From: Rhodococcus sp. IITR03
GTDB lineage: Bacteria > Actinomycetota > Actinomycetes > Mycobacteriales > Mycobacteriaceae
Length of the DNA: 8,536 bases
Assembly: GCA_001017865.1 (NCBI GenBank)
Contig: LATQ01000001.1
Location: 2,365,350 to 2,373,885 of the forward strand
Direction of reading: 5' to 3'
Positions 6,280 through 8,536 of the stretch are shown here, in pieces. Numbering within the stretch: position 1 is the stretch's first letter; each line of letters begins with the position of its first letter. The notes beneath the pieces are model-generated. The model searched no databases. It was not told where the DNA came from and worked only from the letters and a program-made list of their open reading frames with translations. A program made the translations under genes and the position numbers.

Positions 6280-7092
6280 ATGGGAGATTTCGACGGCAAA
6301 GTCGTCTTCATCACCGGGATCGCACGCGGACAGGGCCGCAACCACGCCATCCGCTTCGCGCGCGAGGGTGCGTCCGTCATCGGCGTCGACATCGCGGCCC
6401 CGGTCTCGGAGTACGTGACCTACGAGCAGGCCACCGAGGACGACTTCCACGAAACGGTTCGGCTCGTGGAGGAGGCCGGCGGGAAGATCCTTGCGCGCGT
6501 CGCGGACGTGCGCGACAGCGCGGCGCTGAAGGCCGTCGTCGACGAGGGCGTCGCCCAGTTCGGACGGCTCGACGTGGTGGTCGCCAATGCCGGCATCTGC
6601 AGCTGGAACCGCTTCTGGGAGATGCCCGACGACCAGTTCGAAGAGCTGATCGACATCAATCTCACCGGTGTCTTCAAGACCCTCAAGGCAGCCGCCCCCG
6701 CGATGATCGAGGCCGGCAACGGCGGATCCGTCATCGTCGTCAGCTCGGTGGCGGGACTCAAGGCGATGCCCGGTCAGATCAACTACGCGGCAGCGAAATT
6801 CGGTCTCGTCGGTATCACGCAGGCGGCGGCGAAGGAACTCGGCCCGTACCGGATCCGGGTCAACTCCATCCACCCCTACGGCGTGAACACCCCGATGGGC
6901 ACCGACGTCAGCGTCCTGAAGCTGTTCGAGAAGAACCCCTCGTGGGGACCGAACTTCGTCCCCATCCTCACCGAGAAGCCCGCCGCCGACCCCGACGACA
7001 TCTCGGAGACCGTGTTGTTCCTCGCGAGCGATCGGGCCTCCACGATCACCGGCAGCCAGATGGCCGTCGACCAGGGAAACTCGAAGGTCTGA
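6280..7092 (+). CDS. Mycofactocin-coupled SDR family oxidoreductase
   Basis: Intact 270-residue short-chain dehydrogenase/reductase. The Rossmann motif is TGIARGQGR (residues 12-20), with the acidic Asp37 at the end of the second strand indicating NAD rather than NADP. VANAGI follows, and the catalytic set is Ser156, Tyr169 and Lys173 (NYAAAK). An extra segment of roughly 30 residues (about 41-70, EYVTYEQATEDDFHETVRLV) sits after the second strand. This insertion is the mark of the mycofactocin-coupled SDRs, reported to hold NAD so tightly that it cannot exchange, so that mycofactocin acts as external electron acceptor. The substrate, probably an alcohol or carbonyl compound, cannot be told from the sequence. 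It lies between the two OYE genes, with the type 2 gene starting two bases after its stop, which suggests all three are made together. No frameshift is present. Confidence 0.94.
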   Translation: MGDFDGKVVFITGIARGQGRNHAIRFAREGASVIGVDIAAPVSEYVTYEQATEDDFHETVRLVEEAGGKILARVADVRDSAALKAVVDEGVAQFGRLDVVVANAGICSWNRFWEMPDDQFEELIDINLTGVFKTLKAAAPAMIEAGNGGSVIVVSSVAGLKAMPGQINYAAAKFGLVGITQAAAKELGPYRIRVNSIHPYGVNTPMGTDVSVLKLFEKNPSWGPNFVPILTEKPAADPDDISETVLFLASDRASTITGSQMAVDQGNSKV

Positions 7093-7094
7093 CC

Positions 7095-8536
7095 GTGACG
7101 CGCACGGGGGCCGGCACCGTTCCGCACGCGTCGTTGCGGATCGGTCCGGTCACCCTGCGCAACCGCATCGTCTTCCCGGCGCACCTGACCAACTTCTCGG
7201 TCGACGGCACCGTCACCGACCGGCACATCGCGTACTACGAAGCCAGAGCACGCGGCGGCGCGTCGATGATCGTCACCGAGGAGCACACCGTGCACCCCTC
7301 GGACCGGCCCTACGAGAAGCTGATCCGGGGCTGGGACCCGGACGTCCTCGCCGGTTACCGACGCCTCACCGACGCCGTGCACCGGTACGGCACGCGGATC
7401 CTCGCGCAGCTCAACCACAACGGCGCGCAGGGGACCTCGATGTACACGGGGCAACCGTTGTGGGCACCGAGCCCCGAACCCGACCCGCTCTTCCGCGAGG
7501 TCCCGCGCGCGATGACGGAATCCGACATCACCGAACTCGTCGCGGGCTACGCCGACGTCGCCCGCCGCTGCGCCGAGGGCGGCTTCGACGGTGTCGAGAT
7601 CCAGTGCTCCCAGGCGTCCGTCCTGCGCGCTTTTCTCGCACCCGCGACGAACCGTCGCACCGACCGCTACGGCGGGGACCTCGCCGGGCGGGCCCGTCTG
7701 CTGCTCGAGGTCGTGTCCGCCGTGAGGCACGCCGTCGGGCGCGACCGCGTCGTGGGGGTGCGACTGACGGGTCACGACGGCACCGACGGCGGTGTCGGCA
7801 TCGACGATGCCGTGCAGGTCGCGCGGATGCTCGAAGCGAGCGGCGACGTCGACTACCTCAACACGTCCGTGGGCGTCGCAACCGAGACGTTGCATCTGGT
7901 CGAAGCCCGATGTCCACCCCGCACGGTTACTCGCTGTTCGTCCCCGACGCGATCCGGGCCGCAGTGTCGCTGCCCGTCGTCGGGGTCGGGCGTTTCACCC
8001 GACCCGAACAGGTCGGTGCCGCGCTCGCCGACGGAGTATGCGATCTGGTCGGCGCCGTGCGCGCGCAGATCGCCGACCCGGAGTTCGCGAACAAGGTCCT
8101 CTCCGGACGCGACGACGAGATACGGCCGTGCATCGGCTGCAACCAGGAATGCATCGGCAGGGTCGGACTCAACCGTCCCATCGCATGCGCGGTCAATCCT
8201 CACGCCGGATACGAATCCGACGGCCCTGCCGAGGCTGCCGCACCGCAGCGGGTCGTCGTGGTCGGCGGCGGACCCGCCGGTCTCAGGGCGGCGGCAACGG
8301 CTGCCGGACAGGGACATTCGGTCACTCTGTTCGAACGGAACCGGGTGCACGGGTGGCCAGATCCGTGAGGCGGCCGCCGCGCCGCCACCGGTGCCGAACT
8401 GCTCGGCGGCGTGACGCACCTCGACGCCGAATGTCGCCGCAGGGGAGTGGACATCCGCACCGGTGTGACCGCCGATGCCGCGACGCTGCACGCGCTCGCG
8501 CCCGACGTCGTGTCGTCGCGACGGGTGCGCGCCCAC
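7095..8536 (+). CDS. Mycofactocin-system FadH/OYE family oxidoreductase, type 2 (frameshifted; 3' end outside window)
   Basis: Second OYE/FadH-like flavoprotein, clearly related to the type 1 protein (TDRHIAYYEARARGG against SDRHVAYYARRARGG; HPSDRPYE against HPSDHPYE). The start is GTG at 7095, two bases after the SDR stop, with GAAGG at 7083-7087. Domains: FMN barrel (about 1-340; LRNRIVFPAHLTNF, QLNHNGAQG, TNRRTDRYGGD), [4Fe-4S] motif C346-x2-C349-x3-C353-x11-C365, and a Rossmann domain with VVVVGGGPAG (387-396). After this the expected GGQIREAAA is found. One missing base near 7905-7909, an opposite shift near 8344-8350, and further missing bases near 8371-8386 and 8508-8513 break the frame. 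The repaired text at the edge reads DVVVVATGARP. Unlike type 1 it keeps the GGQ element, so an active FAD/NAD(P) half is likely. Substrate unknown. Confidence 0.85.

Noticed and set aside
6115..6873. Minus-strand frame of 252 codons opposite the SDR
   Set aside because: Antisense to an intact SDR with complete catalytic residues; no recognisable domain.

Overview
The window is the core of a mycofactocin (MFT) redox-cofactor locus from a high-GC Actinomycetota. Gene content, codon bias and gene order fit a Rhodococcus-like (Mycobacteriales) genome best; the genus is an inference from general knowledge, not from a database match.

Layout. Positions 1-1282 are read leftward: mftM (SAM-dependent methyltransferase of the mycofactocin oligosaccharide, cut by the window edge) and mftR (TetR-family regulator), joined by an ATGA stop/start overlap. 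A short divergent control region (about 1283-1401) holds two back-to-back promoter candidates interlaced with inverted repeats. Positions 1402-8536 are read rightward as one tight array: mftA (31-residue RiPP precursor ending in the IDGMCGVY core), mftB (peptide chaperone), mftC (radical SAM/SPASM maturase), mftD (FMN dehydrogenase), a FadH/OYE-type flavoenzyme (type 1), a mycofactocin-coupled short-chain dehydrogenase, and a second FadH/OYE-type flavoenzyme (type 2) that runs off the right edge. mftE (peptidase) and mftF (glycosyltransferase) are not in the window and probably lie further right.

How it works. MftB presents MftA to MftC, which oxidatively decarboxylates the C-terminal Tyr and cross-links it to the neighbouring Val. 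MftE (outside) releases the Val-Tyr-derived lactam and MftD oxidatively deaminates it to premycofactocin. MftF and MftM then build and methylate the glucose chain. The SDR belongs to the class that keeps its NAD bound and is thought to pass electrons to mycofactocin. The two OYE/FadH proteins are conserved companions of unknown function, and are the least described part of this locus.

Sequence quality. mftB, mftC, mftD and both OYE genes do not read through in one frame. I placed 14 breaks; 13 are repaired by adding a single base, mostly C or G in short G/C-rich stretches, and each repair restores continuous family-like protein. This looks like systematic deletion error in the assembly rather than gene decay. 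The five genes are therefore annotated across the breaks as single CDSs. mftR and the SDR are intact. No stretch above 300 bases lacks a gene, and no tRNA, rRNA, CRISPR or insertion sequence was seen.
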